From: Arachis hypogaea
Lineage: Eukaryota > Streptophyta > Magnoliopsida > Fabales > Fabaceae
Direction: 5' to 3'
Assembly: GCF_003086295.3 (NCBI RefSeq)
Contig: NC_092054.1
Span: 34,998,393 to 35,062,392 of the forward strand
DNA length: 64,000 nt
The position numbers and the translations under genes are program-made. Below, in pieces: positions 33,738 through 46,614 of this stretch; within the stretch, counting starts at the first letter, position 1; each line of letters begins with the position of its first letter. A model generated the notes under the pieces. The model saw only the letters and a list, made by a program, of their open reading frames with translations. It ran no database searches and was not told the origin of the DNA.

Positions 33738-36700
33738 ATGCAAGCAAGACAAGCTATTAACTCTAAGGTTACAGTAATAGGGGCAGAAGGTAATTTTTTG
33801 GGGGGTTAAATTTCTATTTTTATTTTTTTATTGAACATTTTTATTGTTTTAACTGCCATTACTAATGCTATTGCCATTGATGATTATTATTAGTTTGGGA
33901 GAAATTATGTGTGATTTTTTATTATAGAGGATAGGGTACGACTTTAGAGGTTATTGTTATTACTTCTAATCAGGTACAAAAGTTGCACCAAGGAACAGGG
34001 GAGTTGCTGCTACTACTGCCTAAGGTTTTCAAAAATTATTTTTCTTTTTTACTCAATTTATAGGATTGCAGAGATTTTATATATTAAGACAAAGTTCATT
34101 GAGATATTATTTATCAATTTTGAGTTCTTTTATAATTTTTCAACAAAGACTTTTTGTTTTATCAATGAGAGTTTTTGACATATATTTTTGCTCATTATGT
34201 TAGCCAATTCCGTTATATTAAAATTTGTAATTATTAAAATTGTGGTGAAGCTGTGTTGATTTTTCTGTTTTGAAGAAAAATTGATTTGATCAAACTTGGA
34301 CAATACTCATAAAAAGAAAGAGAGTTAGTTAATTAATTAGTACAGAAATTATACAATACAAAATAAAATAGAAAACTATTTTGTCTCTTTTTAGGTGAAG
34401 TATCTTTTTCTTTTTTATTCATGTTCTCTCTTAACAAATATTTTTTTAAGCATTTATAACATCCAAACATAAAGAAAACATTCACACCCTAATTTATTAA
34501 TCTTCTATTCAATTTTAATGAGTTAAAATCTTCAAATTTTCATAAAATCTTAGAACATTGCCTAGAAGAGCAAGTAACTGAATTTAACGCCATGTGTGAT
34601 GTGTTTAATAAGTAACAAATTTTAGAGAGATTTTTTAGTATGTTATTTTTTTTCATTTAATATTATAACTGATAAATAAAGAAAAAATTATATTTATACG
34701 TAAAAATTATACAAAATAAATTATTATTTCTAAAATTATATACTAACTTGAGTAATTCGTTTATAATTTTTAATCCCTTTAAAAATTTAAAAATCACATT
34801 ATATCACTCAACAACCTATTAAAAATTACAAACAATTCAAAGTCTCAAACCGTATATTACTATCTCTTTTTTTTTTTACCAAATAGTATATTAAAAAAGG
34901 TTATTTTTTATGCATCTCAATCATCGTGGAGTATTTCATTGATGTGTCACTTACAACATTTAGGAATAAATCATAAAAGAGAAAGTAGAAAGGAAGAAAC
35001 AAAAGGTAAATGAACTTTTCTTTTTGGTGTCAAATTAATAGGTAATGATTGAGAGATTTGTGTGAGTGATTTGAGATTGGATCAAAAGAAGTCTATCACT
35101 CATCTGTATTTGAGAGGAGCATAAAATTATTGTTCTGTAAGATGCAATAATTTTTCAAAAATTTTACCAAATCATTTCGCCTACAAATAAAATGAAGGAT
35201 CATCCAGCTAGGGCACAACAAGTTTTAGAAAAAGTATTCAAACTATGATATTTTAAAGTTGATGTATTTATTTTTTTGAGTCAATATAAATTACACATTT
35301 TTTTAATAAATAAACAATTAAATCTTTTTTGAGAATTAAATCGAATAGAGAAATTTATCTAATAGATATCTTTTACCCGTGCAACTAGTAGCTAGTTAAG
35401 TTAAATTAATGTAAAATATATTGGGATTCACAACAATAAGGATCAAAAGCAATATAACAAAACTATTAACACCAAAACGTTTATGAAGCTTATTTGTTGT
35501 CGTTAAAGATACTTTGACATAGTATTGTATGGTTTATGAAATTTTAAGACATTTTCAAGAAGAAGATCACGCAACAAATGGATAAGACAATTACTCCATT
35601 TGTTAGGTGTATAAGAAAAAGTATTATGGGTGAGAAAAGGAATAAGTTATGCACATTATAGTCATAGAGAATACATTATTATCCATCACATCTACAAAAA
35701 ATTAGCTTAAACTCATTCTCAAAATTACCAGGTACACAAATCTCATGAATATATCATTTGGTTTATAGTTCTATTTGGATTAGGTGATGCAGGAAGAAAA
35801 AAATTGTAAAAAATGTATATTATTGACATAACAAAAAATGGAATGGAAGATCTTTTAAATCAATCATTATATATAAAAAATATTATACTAATGATGAAAT
35901 TGGTCTCTCAATCAATCATACAATGAGTTATGTACAAATATGAATAGGAGAAAATCAACAAATTTTTCTACAAAATCGTCAAATAATTACCACTCTATGA
36001 AAATGAAAAAGGTTATTTTTCAATAAAGGGAGAACTAAAACCATTTTAGCCTTTTAAGGCTTGTTGGGTAGTAGTCAGTCTAGGGGAACAAACTAGCAAT
36101 TTGGGACATGATAATGAAAACAAACATTTGACTATGGAAAATATGAATACAAATATCCAGACAACGACTGTGTGAGAGAGTTTAACTATAATGAGGGAAT
36201 CCTTTTGATGATGTAATGGTGAAAGCTCTCACATAAAGCATCCTCTCAAATGGTGCAGAGGCATACATAGTGTATTAAATTTTTTTTGTATAACTATTTT
36301 GTGTTCAAAATGACTTTTATAAGAAAAACAAAATAAGAGTTACAGTATACTAAGCATCAAACTTTTGAAAAATTAGCAAAGTTAACTAAGATATCTAAAA
36401 GAAAAAAGAACATTGAGATTAGTTAGGGAAAACCAGTGCAATAAACGTTGTTTTTAGAAAGGTTAGGTTCATGTTATGCTTTCATTTGATATAAAATTGT
36501 GCAACTATATCAAACAAAATATGGTGCTCAATTTATCAATTCATTTATTTGACAAAGATTATGTTCCTATATACTCTGAACGCCATAATAAATTTATAAA
36601 GTTATTATTAGCAATTATTTTTACATATGTTTTGAATTGTTATTACCTACCATATTCAATCATGTTTAGGTGAATTCACCAATACAGACTACATATTCAT

Positions 36701-37190
36701 ATGATTGCAAGAAACTTGCAAGAAATTTCAAAAGAAATGCAAGAAAAATTAGTTTCTCACGAAGTTTAACATTCAACACAACAAGTGTTGAAAATATGGA
36801 AGTTAGTTCACATGCTCAAAGTATTCGTCTTGTTGGTTAATCAAATTAACTAGAGAGATTGCTCAAAATTTTGTATTACGATACGTTACATTTATAACCA
36901 CAATATTGGCTTGACATTAATATTAAAATCTGTATAACTATACATAACAAAGATATCTCAAAGACAAAGTGCATTGAGATTTCGTAATAAAGAACAATAC
37001 AATAATGACCATTGTACAACAAGTAAAACTCTAGGTATCAACGAAACCTACATATTATCATGTTTTGACATTAAATCAATAAAAAATTGCCAGAAAAAGT
37101 GACATTAACATAGAGAATTCTGTTTTAACATGACTAGTAACAAAAAATGAAGGTATTAAAGAATTTTTTTTGGATTATAGAGTCTGCACA
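33738..37190. other. AT-rich sequence with no recognisable gene
   Basis: About 3.4 kb of very AT-rich sequence. Short frames (33954-34178, 36476-36673) have no known motif. Part may be further decayed Helitron, but I cannot show it. Confidence 0.5.
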
Positions 37191-37199
37191 AATTTTGCA

Positions 37200-37830
37200 A
37201 TGATTTATTAAAATTTATCTAAACCAACAACGATAATTATGGAAAAAATCATAGTACTGGAATATGGGAGATGCAGTGTATAAATGTGAACACTTCCATG
37301 CTCTATTTTGGTACATTAAAAGATCACAAAAATATTATAATACAAATTTTTCTAAATATACAAATTGTATAAGAGGGCAAGTGAAAATTCCCAATTACAA
37401 GAAGTTCCAAAGGTGTTGTACGATTTCTTGGTAGATACTAACTCAATGATTGAATATACTATATTAATGCATATTCATCTTGACTAGGAGAAATTTAGAT
37501 ATAAAGTGTACAAAGGGATAAATAAAGCAGTGTGAAGCGAGAAAACAATAATTTTCTCACTTGAAAAGCACATTATACTGTCTTCATCATTTACTAGAGG
37601 TCCAATATATATGATACAAAATTAACATAATGTAATGACAATATATAGAGTTGTTGAATATCCAAATTTTTTCCTAATATTTACGTGTAATCCTAACTGG
37701 CTAGAGATGGAGGACTTTCTTAAGAAGAAGGAATTCAATGCAAAATATCAATATACATGATTTGTAGAGTTTTCAATGTCAAATTGGATGGGCTCATGAA
37801 AGACATAAGAAGAAATAAGATTTAAAAAAA
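37200..37830 (+). pseudogene. Helitron Rep/helicase N-terminal fragment (Helitron_like_N)
   Basis: A plus-strand relic with several frames. KCEHFHALFWYIKRS (about 37285) matches the CxHCxAxFWYxER box. KIPNYKKF and, one frame over, VPKVLYDFLVDTNS follow (about 37410). SSSFTRGPIYMIQN (about 37583) corresponds to the SSFTGGPRYMxQN box. VVEYPNFFLIFTCNPNWLEM (about 37650) corresponds to the YPDLFITFTCNPxWPEI box. FNVKLDGLMKDIRRNKI (about 37770) corresponds to the FKIKLDxLMKDL box. Order and spacing agree with plant Helitron proteins, which carry out rolling-circle transposition. Multiple stops and frameshifts make it dead; neither Helitron terminus was found. Confidence 0.75.
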
Positions 37831-38461
37831 ATCATTGTAGGTAAATTACCATTTATCTTGAATAAGTTATAAATTATCCCCCACAAAATTAATTTTAGAA
37901 CAATAAGTTGTTTGCAAATACATATTTTTTGAAAAACATATAATAGAAATTGTCTTCAATAAATTAACAATTAGATGATGTTCTGAAAATTGCACTGGCT
38001 TGATAGTTAGAATGGTTCAATCATGAATTGAGGTTTAACTCGGTTTGCTCGTGTATAAAAAATTGGAAAATTCAAAATCGAACTTGAATAAAAAAACTGG
38101 TGAATCGACAGAACTGAAAACTGGCCAATTTTTAGCTCTTTTTTGGAAAAAAATTCAAACATGCCTTTCACTATTGTTCACCAGAGAGGAAGAAAGTAAC
38201 GACCCCAAAAAAGCGGAGAAGAAGAAAAAACAACAATGGAAGTTTCCTCTCCTTAGTCTCTTTGAGCGAGTTTTCCATCACCTTCCTTGTTTCCAGATAT
38301 TTTTAGGCAAAGCAAGAAGAAAAGAAAACAATGAAAATGGCCAAAAAAATCTAGTAGGATGAGAGAGGAAGTAAAGTCAAAAACAGAAAAAAGGGTTGAA
38401 TTGGAGCAGAAGAAAAAAAATAGAACATAGTGAAAGACTGGAAGTAGCGGTTGTGACATGT
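37831..38461. other. Unassigned sequence left of E2
   Basis: No supported gene. The purine-rich 105-codon frame at 38045-38362 shows no domain. Confidence 0.5.
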
Positions 38462-41404
38462 TGACGGAGGAAAAATGTCGGTAAAGATTTTCGCAAAAAT
38501 ATCGCATTGCAAATGTAGTTCTAAACCGACAATTAAACCTCAATCAACGTTTAGATTGTTTGTCACAAATAGAAACCCAATAAAAATTAACCAAAGTATT
38601 CAAATCTCGGGTTGTCTCTCAAGGAATTGCAGGGAAGTGTAGTTTATTATTGGTTATGGGAAAGTATATTTTTGGGGTTTTTGAAATAAGGAATAAGAAA
38701 GTAAAATGGCAAGAAAATAAACTAATAACTAAGAAATCTCTTAGCAAGGAAAGAGAATTAGAATTCCTATCCTTATTATCGTCGTCAATTGTGATGGTAA
38801 ATGTAAATTGCCTTCACTTAGTTAACTTCTAACCAATGGAGGAAGGTCAAGTACATACAATCAACTTGAGTTCACAAGTCCTAGTTAACTCATAGTGAGA
38901 GACTAGCTTTGGTGAAGTTCAAGCTAACCGGCAATCTTCAATCACCAATCAACAAAAGACTTTTGATAACTCAAGAGTCTCTAAATAATTAATCCAAGTC
39001 AAGAATATAAAAATCTAAATTAAAATCCACCCAATCATTTTATCAAACACTTAGAATGCACAAAATAAAAGCATAGAAAATTAATAAGAGATAATAAAAT
39101 CTATGATACTGACGAACAGAACTCTCGCGCGATCTAGAATTTTCACAAATAAATTCCGTTGTAAGTATAGCTTCTAGACCGACAAGAATTCCTTTCGTAC
39201 AAAAGTTTTGGTTGTCACAAGTAACAAAACCCAATAAAATTTATAACCGAAGTATTTAAACCTCGGGTCGTCTTCTCAAGGAATTGCAGGGCAGTATGAT
39301 TTATTATTGGTTATGGAAAATTGTATATTTTTAGGTTTTTTGGAAATAAGGGGCAAGTAATTTAAATGACAAGGAAAATAGATTGATAATAATAAAATCT
39401 CTTGGCAAGGTATAAGAACTAGAAATTCTATCCTAGTTATCCTTATCAGGTGTGATGAGAACTGGATTTTGCTCCCACTTAGTTAACCCTTACTAAATAG
39501 AGGAAAGTCAAGTAGACTAATTAATTTGATCCCTCAAGTCCTAGTCAACTCATATGGAAAGACTAGATTTAGAAGAATCCAAATCAATCCGCAATCCTAA
39601 TTTCCAATTAACTGTTGAGTTTGATAACTCAAGTGTTACCAATTTCTTAACCAAAGCCAAAGGGAGAAAATCTAAATTAAATTGAAAGCATTATAAATAG
39701 AGTAAAACAATCATAAATCTGAAATACCTCAAATTATATTAAATAAAGAAATCAACTCTAACATGAAGTTCATAAGCCAAATTGAAAAGATAAATAACAA
39801 TTAAAGTAATAGAATAAATAAAAGTAGAAAATAAATTAAAGGAACATTGAACCTGAGAAGAAGTTGAAATCCTAATCCTAAACTTGAGAGAGAGGAGAAA
39901 GCTTCTCTCTCTAAAACTACATCTAATCCTAAAATTATCTATTATGAATGTTGTATAAGTTGTCTCTAAGTTGTTGTTTGATTCCTCCATTCTCTGACTT
40001 ATATTCTGTGTTTCTGGATTTGAAATTGGGCCGAAAAAGGGTCTAGAAATCGCTGGGGGCATTTTCTGCAGATTCGTGTACGTGGCGTCTGTCACGCATT
40101 CGCGTGGGTCACGCGTTCGCGTGATCTGGAGTTTCCTTGTCACGCGTACGCGTCATTTGCGTTCTGCTCAAGGCACACGTCTGCGTCAGTCACGCGTTTG
40201 CGTCGATGCCATTTCGCGCTAGGCACGCGTCCGCATCATCCATGCATTCGCGTCGCTGCCTTTTCTTAAAAACTCCATTTTTTTGCTTTCCTTCCATTTT
40301 TGTATGTTTCCTTTCTGTCCTCTAAGCCATTCCTGCCCTATGAGACCTGAAGATACTTAACACACAAATCACAGCATCTAATGGTAATAAATGATAATTA
40401 AAATTAATACTTTTAAAGCATAGGAAACATGTTTTCACACTTATCACTAAATAAGAAAGGAAAAGTAAAACCATGCAATTTATATGAATAAGTGGGTGAA
40501 GAATTGATAAAAACATTAAATTTGAGTACAAGATGAATCATAAAATAGGGGTTTATCAATACCCAATTGCAAGACAACAATAACCAATAATTAAAGAAAG
40601 AACAATAACATAAAAGTATGAATTGCATTAATTTAAATCCAAGGGAGCAAGAGTTTATCAACAATGATGTAAACAAACGGAAGCAATAATAAAGAAACTA
40701 ATAGAAGTAAGATGCTAGAACAAACAAGAGTAAAGGAAAACTAAATTAAAGCAAGGTGAAAATCTGAATCTATGAAGAAATAAGACTAAAACCCTAAAAC
40801 CTAGAGAGAGGAGAGAGCCTCTCTCTCTAGAAACCTACATCTAATACCTAAACTGTGAATGAATGAAAAGTGAATGATTGATCCTTCCTGCTCCACTCTG
40901 TAGCCTCTAATATGTATTTTTGGACCTAAAACTGGGTCAAAAGCAGCCCTGAAATCGCCCCTAGTGAATTCGCTTTACTGAGCCACGTGATGCTCGTCAC
41001 GCGTACGCGTCGCTGAACGAATTTTTGGTCACGACGACGCATACGCGTCGCTTGCCTGTTGCATCGGTCACGCGTACGCGTCGCCCATGCGTACGCGTTG
41101 CTACCAGCTTCTCAAAACTTCAATTTCTTGTGTTCCTTCCACTTTTGCACGCTTCCTTTCCATCCTCTAAGCCATTCCCGCCTTATAAGCCCTGAAAGCA
41201 CTTAACAAACATATCATGGCATCGAATGGTAATAAGATAGGATTAGAAATTAGCGATTTTAAGGCCTAAGAAGCATGTTTTCAATCATAGCACGAAATAA
41301 GGAAGGAAACTTAAAAACATGTAATTTACATGAATACGTGTGAGAATAGTTGACAAAATCTACTCAATTCAGTACAAAATAAACCATAAAATAATGGCTC
41401 ATCA
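38462..41404 (-). repeat. 3' LTR of E2, interrupted by S2
   Basis: Excluding S2 and its duplication it is about 1490 bp, matching the 1486 bp right LTR. Both contain the GACCCGAGG-type terminal module and an ACGCGT block (40990-41100 here). Confidence 0.9.
39110..40558 (-). mobile_element. Solo LTR S2 inside E2 left LTR
   Basis: 1449 bp, TGACGAACAG to GGTTTATCA on the plus strand, in the same family as S1 but in the opposite orientation. The undisturbed site in the right E2 LTR (TAAGATACCCAATTG near 62355) shows a clean insertion with ATAC duplicated (39106-39109 and 40559-40562). This is 4 bp rather than the usual 5, perhaps after loss of one base. ACGCGT variants lie at 40090-40255. Confidence 0.88.
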
Positions 41405-41444
41405 AATCTCTCTACACTTAAACATTAGCATGTCCTCATGCTAA
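41405..41444 (-). promoter_or_regulatory. E2 LTR-adjacent hairpin and PPT-like box
   Basis: In element orientation, perfect 8 bp arms TTAGCATG and CATGCTAA (41437-41444 and 41425-41432) surround loop AGGA. They are followed by GTTTAAGTGTAGAGAGATT, which abuts the LTR start TGATGAGCC. The position is right for the plus-strand primer. Confidence 0.7.
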
Positions 41445-43186
41445 GCTCAAGAGAACCAAAAGAGTGAAGGGAAAATGGTAGGGCTTATGCAATGCAACCT
41501 ATCTAAATACAAGCTACCTACATGCGTCTAGCTATTCTAATTACTCTATATATATATATATATATATATATATGTGGTCAAAGTGAGTGAAATTTTCAAG
41601 AAATCATATATGTACAATCAAGGGCTAAATCAATCATATCAAAGCACATTCTCAATTGAGTTGAGTTATTCAAAAGAGTTCACAACCTGCAAGATAGGCA
41701 ATGATCAAAGATGGACATATGGAATTGAGCAATTGAACCCTCACCGGATGTGTATATGCATTCTAATCGCTCAAGTGTTTAGGGTTAATCCACTCGAATC
41801 TCCTATAATCATGCTTTCTAAAACTTTGTTCTTCATCTAACCAATCAACAAATATTTAGTGTACAAATGCAAATATCATGAGGGTTTTTCAAAGTTGTAA
41901 TGGGGCTAAAGTAAGGGTGAGGATATATGTATGGCCAAGTGAGTTATCATTTGAATCTTTGACTAACCTAAGTTCTCACCTAACACATACACACACTCTA
42001 TACAATTCTAAAATCAAGCTTAGCCACCCAAAATCTCACATTTACATATTTTCACACACTCATGTATCAATTATAATTCCATCACATATGCATTCATTTT
42101 TTTATTGAACTTCACACTGGGGTAATTTTGTCCCCTACTTATTTATTTCTCTTTTTTTCTTTATATATATATATATATATATATGAAAGCATAATACATC
42201 AATGCATATGGTTTCTATAATTTCACACGAGTATACACCCAAATTCTCAATATTTGTCAATTAAAACAAAACACATTCTCATCAACTAAAGTTCTCACAT
42301 TTCCCTATACTTAGTTGACACACATTAACTATCTTAAGCTAACCAAAGATTCAAATAGGACAATTAATTATTTTTCCGCTTAAGGCTAGTGATGTGGTAA
42401 TATAAAGAACAAAAGGGGTTAAAAAAGCTCAAAGTTGCAAACAAAGGTAAATGAAATGGTAGGCTATTTGGGATAAGTGAGCTATAATCAAATGATGGCC
42501 TCAATCACATAGTTGCATGAATATACACTAAATAATGGACATATAGAATAGAACAAACCAAAGATTACAATCATAGAGAAGAAAATACACAAGAATCAAA
42601 ATCATGGTTAAATAATGTAACCATATAATTAGGCTCAAAAACTCACAGGTTGTGTGTTCTTAGCTCAAAAACCATATTCCAAACTATATATATACATCAT
42701 TCAAGTTTCAACAGGTTTTAACTCAAATCAATTTGAATCTTAATGCCCTTTTTAAGAAAAAAAAAAGAAACATTCCTTGAAAATTTCATCAAATTGACTA
42801 ACATTTATTATATGTATCCTAAATGATATGATGTGATTGTGAAAAGTTAAAAATTCTTAGTTTAATCCTGTTTTCAACCAAATCAATTTCTCATATGCAA
42901 CGGAATAAACTAAGCTCAATTATGCGCATTTTTTTCAAGCACAACTAATAAACTAAAATACTATCAAACTAAAAAGTGCAAATCAAACTAGAAATCTAAG
43001 GTATATACAAGCAAAAGTGCAAAATGCAAAAAAAAAAAAAAACTAAAAAGTACTCAAAACAACTAATATATACAAGAATCCAAAAGTGCAACAAAGTAAA
43101 AATGCAAATACTAAAAAGTAAAACAAAAATAAAAGCAAAAGTGTCTGGAATGGTTCACCAAGATATAACTCTGCTGATGATGGCGA
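41445..43186 (-). other. E2 3' non-coding region with (AT)n tracts
   Basis: Homologous in parts to E1 19704-20621. It contains two AT microsatellites (41547-41573, 42162-42184). The 41574-41840 and 41878-42108 frames are not supported as genes. Confidence 0.6.
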
Positions 43187-43224
43187 CCTACCCACACTTA
43201 AATGATAGCATTGTCCTCGATGCT
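43187..43224 (-). promoter_or_regulatory. E2 internal AGGA-loop hairpin plus PPT-like box
   Basis: In element orientation arms AGCATCG and CAATGCT surround loop AGGA (one C.A mismatch), followed by ATCATTTAAGTGTGGGTAGG. It lies just beyond the likely end of the env-like ORF, as in E1. Confidence 0.62.
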
Positions 43225-43238
43225 CCTCAAATCAAGTC

Positions 43239-44611
43239 GGGTAAGAGGGGTCAACGCCTGCATCACTACCATCGCCTATGGATGGATGTGTCTTTGGCTC
43301 TGTCTGCTACGGCTCTGGCTCTATAGAGGTCTGCAGCTCTGTAGGGATCTCATGCTAAGTCTCCTCCTGCTGAGCCTCCTCCTACTAGGCATCCTCCTCC
43401 TCCTCAGACTGGTCGGATAGAGTGTCAGGCTCAGAGGGAATATCCGCGCGGTCAAAAGTTACAATCAACTTCAAGTGTGCATAACATCGCTTGTTACAAT
43501 GCTCAGACTGCTCATAACGTCTCAACAGCCGCCACTCCATCCGATCCATGCGCTCAAAGAGGCGCTGCACAAGATGGTAGGCCGGCTGTGATGTAGATGA
43601 TGGTATTGCTGGTATAGAAGATGCTGAAGGTCCTGCTGAAGGTGCTGCTGAAGATGTGGCTGCTTCAGTACGAGTAGTAGTAGGTGCTCTGTGGCCTAGA
43701 GGTCCAAACCGATGGCCGTGCGGAATAACCTTCTTACGATCGGCAATCGATGGTCTCTCATCCTGGGGCTCCCAAGGCACCTCAGCTCGGTGAGCCATCT
43801 GAGTGATCAAATATGGGAATGCCAAGGTGCCTCTGACATGTACTCGAGACATATACTTCCTGATGAGTCTTGGAAGGTACAGGTCCCTTCCTTCCAAGAC
43901 ACACCAGATAAGAAGGATCATAGCTGCTGGCACCTCCGACTCGTGAGTGTAAGACATGACATAATTGCTCAGTATCTATTGCCACACCTTAGCCTCGTCA
44001 TTAAGATAATCAATCTTGATACCCCGTGGGATTTTCTTCGACTTTCCCATAGCCCACAGAACATTAGGATGAATGGCTATAGTACGCAGGACGGCATACC
44101 AATCAAAACTCATAAATATAATAGCTTCCTTGGCCTTCTGAAAACCATCTGTATCATCTGTTTTAGGCCGGAAGTGGAGGATATCTTGTATTGCCTCCTT
44201 TGTGACCAAGATCGGTTTGCCCCGAAGCTGAACTACATCAAGGGTCGTCCGATAATAGTTGGAATAGAACTCACAGACCCATGATGTGTTCACATCTGCC
44301 AGCTCCCTATCCAGAAATACCCAACCTCTCTGCTCAATCTGATGTTCAGTATACTTCCTCATCGCGGTTAGTATTCTAAGCTTCCTTTCCAAGTAGAGTT
44401 TTCATTTTTCCAGAAATACTGAAAACTTGAGTTCACAGTAAAGGTTAGCAAATCTAATTGAGTCGGAAGCAGGCACAAGTTGATCAGCTTTTTCTTTATC
44501 GATAAATTTCTTTTCACACCAAAATTCATCCGATATAGCAATGGATGACTGTGTTTTCTTCCTTTTACTGGAGCTGGTCTTAGCCTTGCCTTTTCCTTTC
44601 CTATCAGACAT
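43239..44611 (-). pseudogene. Env-like ORF of E2
   Basis: The ATG at 44611 is preceded by TTTTTCAGG. The N-terminus is Lys-rich (MSDRKGKGKAKTSSSKRKKT). The conserved domain matches E1's: FANLYCELKF, QRGWVFLDRELADVNTSWVC, EFYSNYYRTTL, LTKEAIQ-type VTKEAIQDILHFRP, AAMILLIWCVLEGRDLYLPR. The C-terminus is acidic (DTLSDQSEEEED). Stops at 44402 and 43976, and two adjacent TAG codons ending at 43385, lie in one frame with no frameshift; the frame then appears to continue to a TGA near 43239. The function is unknown; I see no clear membrane helix or signal peptide. Confidence 0.7.
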
Positions 44612-44612
44612 C

Positions 44613-46121
44613 CTGAAAAATGGAATTTCCAGGGCACAGATTATCAAATCAAAGCAGAGAAATAGAAAGGCAAACAATATACAAATAAGACAAACAGAAG
44701 ATAGGCAATAGAGGGGGTAAAGCTCAAACATGAAGTGAGTCAAAAAGAGATAAATCCTTGGAATGAAAGAAAGGTAGGATTGAAAAAATCAATCATAAAT
44801 CACAATCCAAGAATCTATACAATGAAATTCAGAATGTTTGTTTGTTAAGAAACAACAAGTATCATGCCTCGAAAGAAATTAAAAGAGTTAGTTTGAAAAG
44901 GGTGAAAACTAAAAAGAAAAGTTAGAAAGTCAATTAAGTCAAAAGTTAGAAAAATGGGTTAAAATTAGTGGCATGGTAATGTAGTTCTTAACCAAAAGAA
45001 GTTCACAAAATTTAAGAACAAGCAAGCTCACATCCATGCATACAATGCAAGTCATTGATGATGAAATATGTGATGCAAGAAGCACAAAAAGAATTTAAAG
45101 CATCAACAATGCATTTGATCACTAAATTTATAAGAATTGGTGTGGAAGAAAGTAAAATGAGCACTTGGTGTAACCCAAAAGAGTATTGAACTCAACTTCC
45201 ATCCAAAAGGGCTTACACCGGTGAAAAGCACCAATCATTACAAATATAGAGAACCTCAATTAAAAGAAAACAAGTTCAAGTCAAATGGCAAAGTTACTGC
45301 AATAGCTTCATTGGCCAAGGAAATTAAAAATTGAACTTGAACTAAGAAGATGGGAAGGTTTGACTTAAACTTGAAAGAATTAAAATACAAAAGAGGTTCA
45401 CTTTGATTTGGTTAATCAAGGTCCTATTTGACACAGAAATCCATCAAATAGTTCTTTGATTCTGTCAATCACAAATCAAATGAAAAGGGAACCAAAAGAA
45501 ATGCGGAAATGCGAGCCAATCAACCCATGAATTGAGTTTGGTATAAGCCAAATGAATCTCAAATCAAAAAGTACCAATCAATTCATAAGTTGTAAGTTAA
45601 AAATAGTACAATTTCCATAAAATTTTGGCAGCAAACTAGCAGTAATTTGAGCGTTCCGGGATAAAGAAACAACAAAATCAATAATCCATATGAATCCAAC
45701 ATATATCAACAGCATGAAGAACAAGAAATTCATATGAATTAGCCCTCAATATACAGAATTAATACAACAGCAACCATACAGCTTATATGAATTCAAAATA
45801 ACTCAACCGTAAGCATAATGCACGAATTCATAGAAACTGAAGTAGTAAACTAAATTGAGTAGCACATAAGCATCAACTAGAATATATGTATGAACAAGAA
45901 CAAGAACCAACATCATCATACTCATGAAGCAATAAAACGTACACCAATTCAGACAGCATGAATAGCAAACAATCATATCTAAATCCACTATCCACGCCAG
46001 ATTTTCTAACCACATGCAATCTAACTAATCTAATTAAATAGAAATTAAACAAAACGAACTATACTGCTTAAACAGAATATAACAGAACGCAAAAAAGAAA
46101 AGAAGAAAAAACAGGGAAAAC
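44613..46121 (-). other. Putative intron before E2 env-like ORF
   Basis: In element orientation it begins GTTTTCCCTG after CCTCCCAG and ends CCATTTTTCAG, two bases before the ATG. It is 1509 bp and AT-rich, flanked upstream by a GC-richer leader-like segment. The arrangement equals that in E1. Splicing is inferred. Confidence 0.45.
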
Positions 46122-46614
46122 CTGGGAGGGTTTCAAACGCAGAAATGGAAACTGGAAAGGGAGAAGAGGACGAGCTGACAATGCCGCCACAGGAGCAACA
46201 AGAACGGTGGTCCACGGTGGTAGCAGAAGAACAGAGCCAAACAGCGAGTGGCTCAGGGAGAAGGTTCTCCGAATTAGGGGAGCTGAGCGAAATGCACAGA
46301 GACACGGAGTTGGAAGAGTAGTGGTGGTAGTCAGAGAGGACACCGGCGGCAATGGTATGGCCGCGGCGGAGCTGGGGGCAGGGAGAAGGAGAGGAAGAAA
46401 GAGGGAAGAAAGGTAAGAAAGAGGTTGGCGGCCGGCGGTAAAGGGGTCGCCAGCGGTGATGGGTGGTAGTGAGAGGCAAAAGCTTGATGGAGGTTATAGA
46501 GGCGGTAATGGAGTTTCTGGATCTTGGAGGGAGAAGGGAAAGAGACGTTGAGAGTGAAAGGGTGGAAGGGGATGCGAATGAAGCTAGGGTTCTCGCGTCA
46601 GGGGGTTAATGAAT
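46122..46614 (-). other. Putative leader exon of E2 env-like transcript
   Basis: A GC- and pyrimidine-rich block that breaks sharply with the AT-rich surroundings. On the minus strand it has an open frame (46045-46479) rich in Pro and Ser without a recognisable domain. E1 17511-17735 shares short pieces (GGCGACC, CCACCCAT-type). It could also be a captured host leader. Confidence 0.4.

Noticed and set aside
35385..35400. CCCGTGCAACTAGTAGCTAGT as a possible Helitron 3' end
   Set aside because: No convincing hairpin before CTAGT, and it lies upstream of the Rep fragment, so the polarity does not fit.
38045..38362. 105-codon Lys-rich frame near E2
   Set aside because: No domain, low-complexity AAGAAA codons and no gene context.
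46045..46479. 144-codon Pro/Ser-rich minus-strand frame
   Set aside because: No domain, no counterpart ORF in E1; better read as leader sequence of E2.
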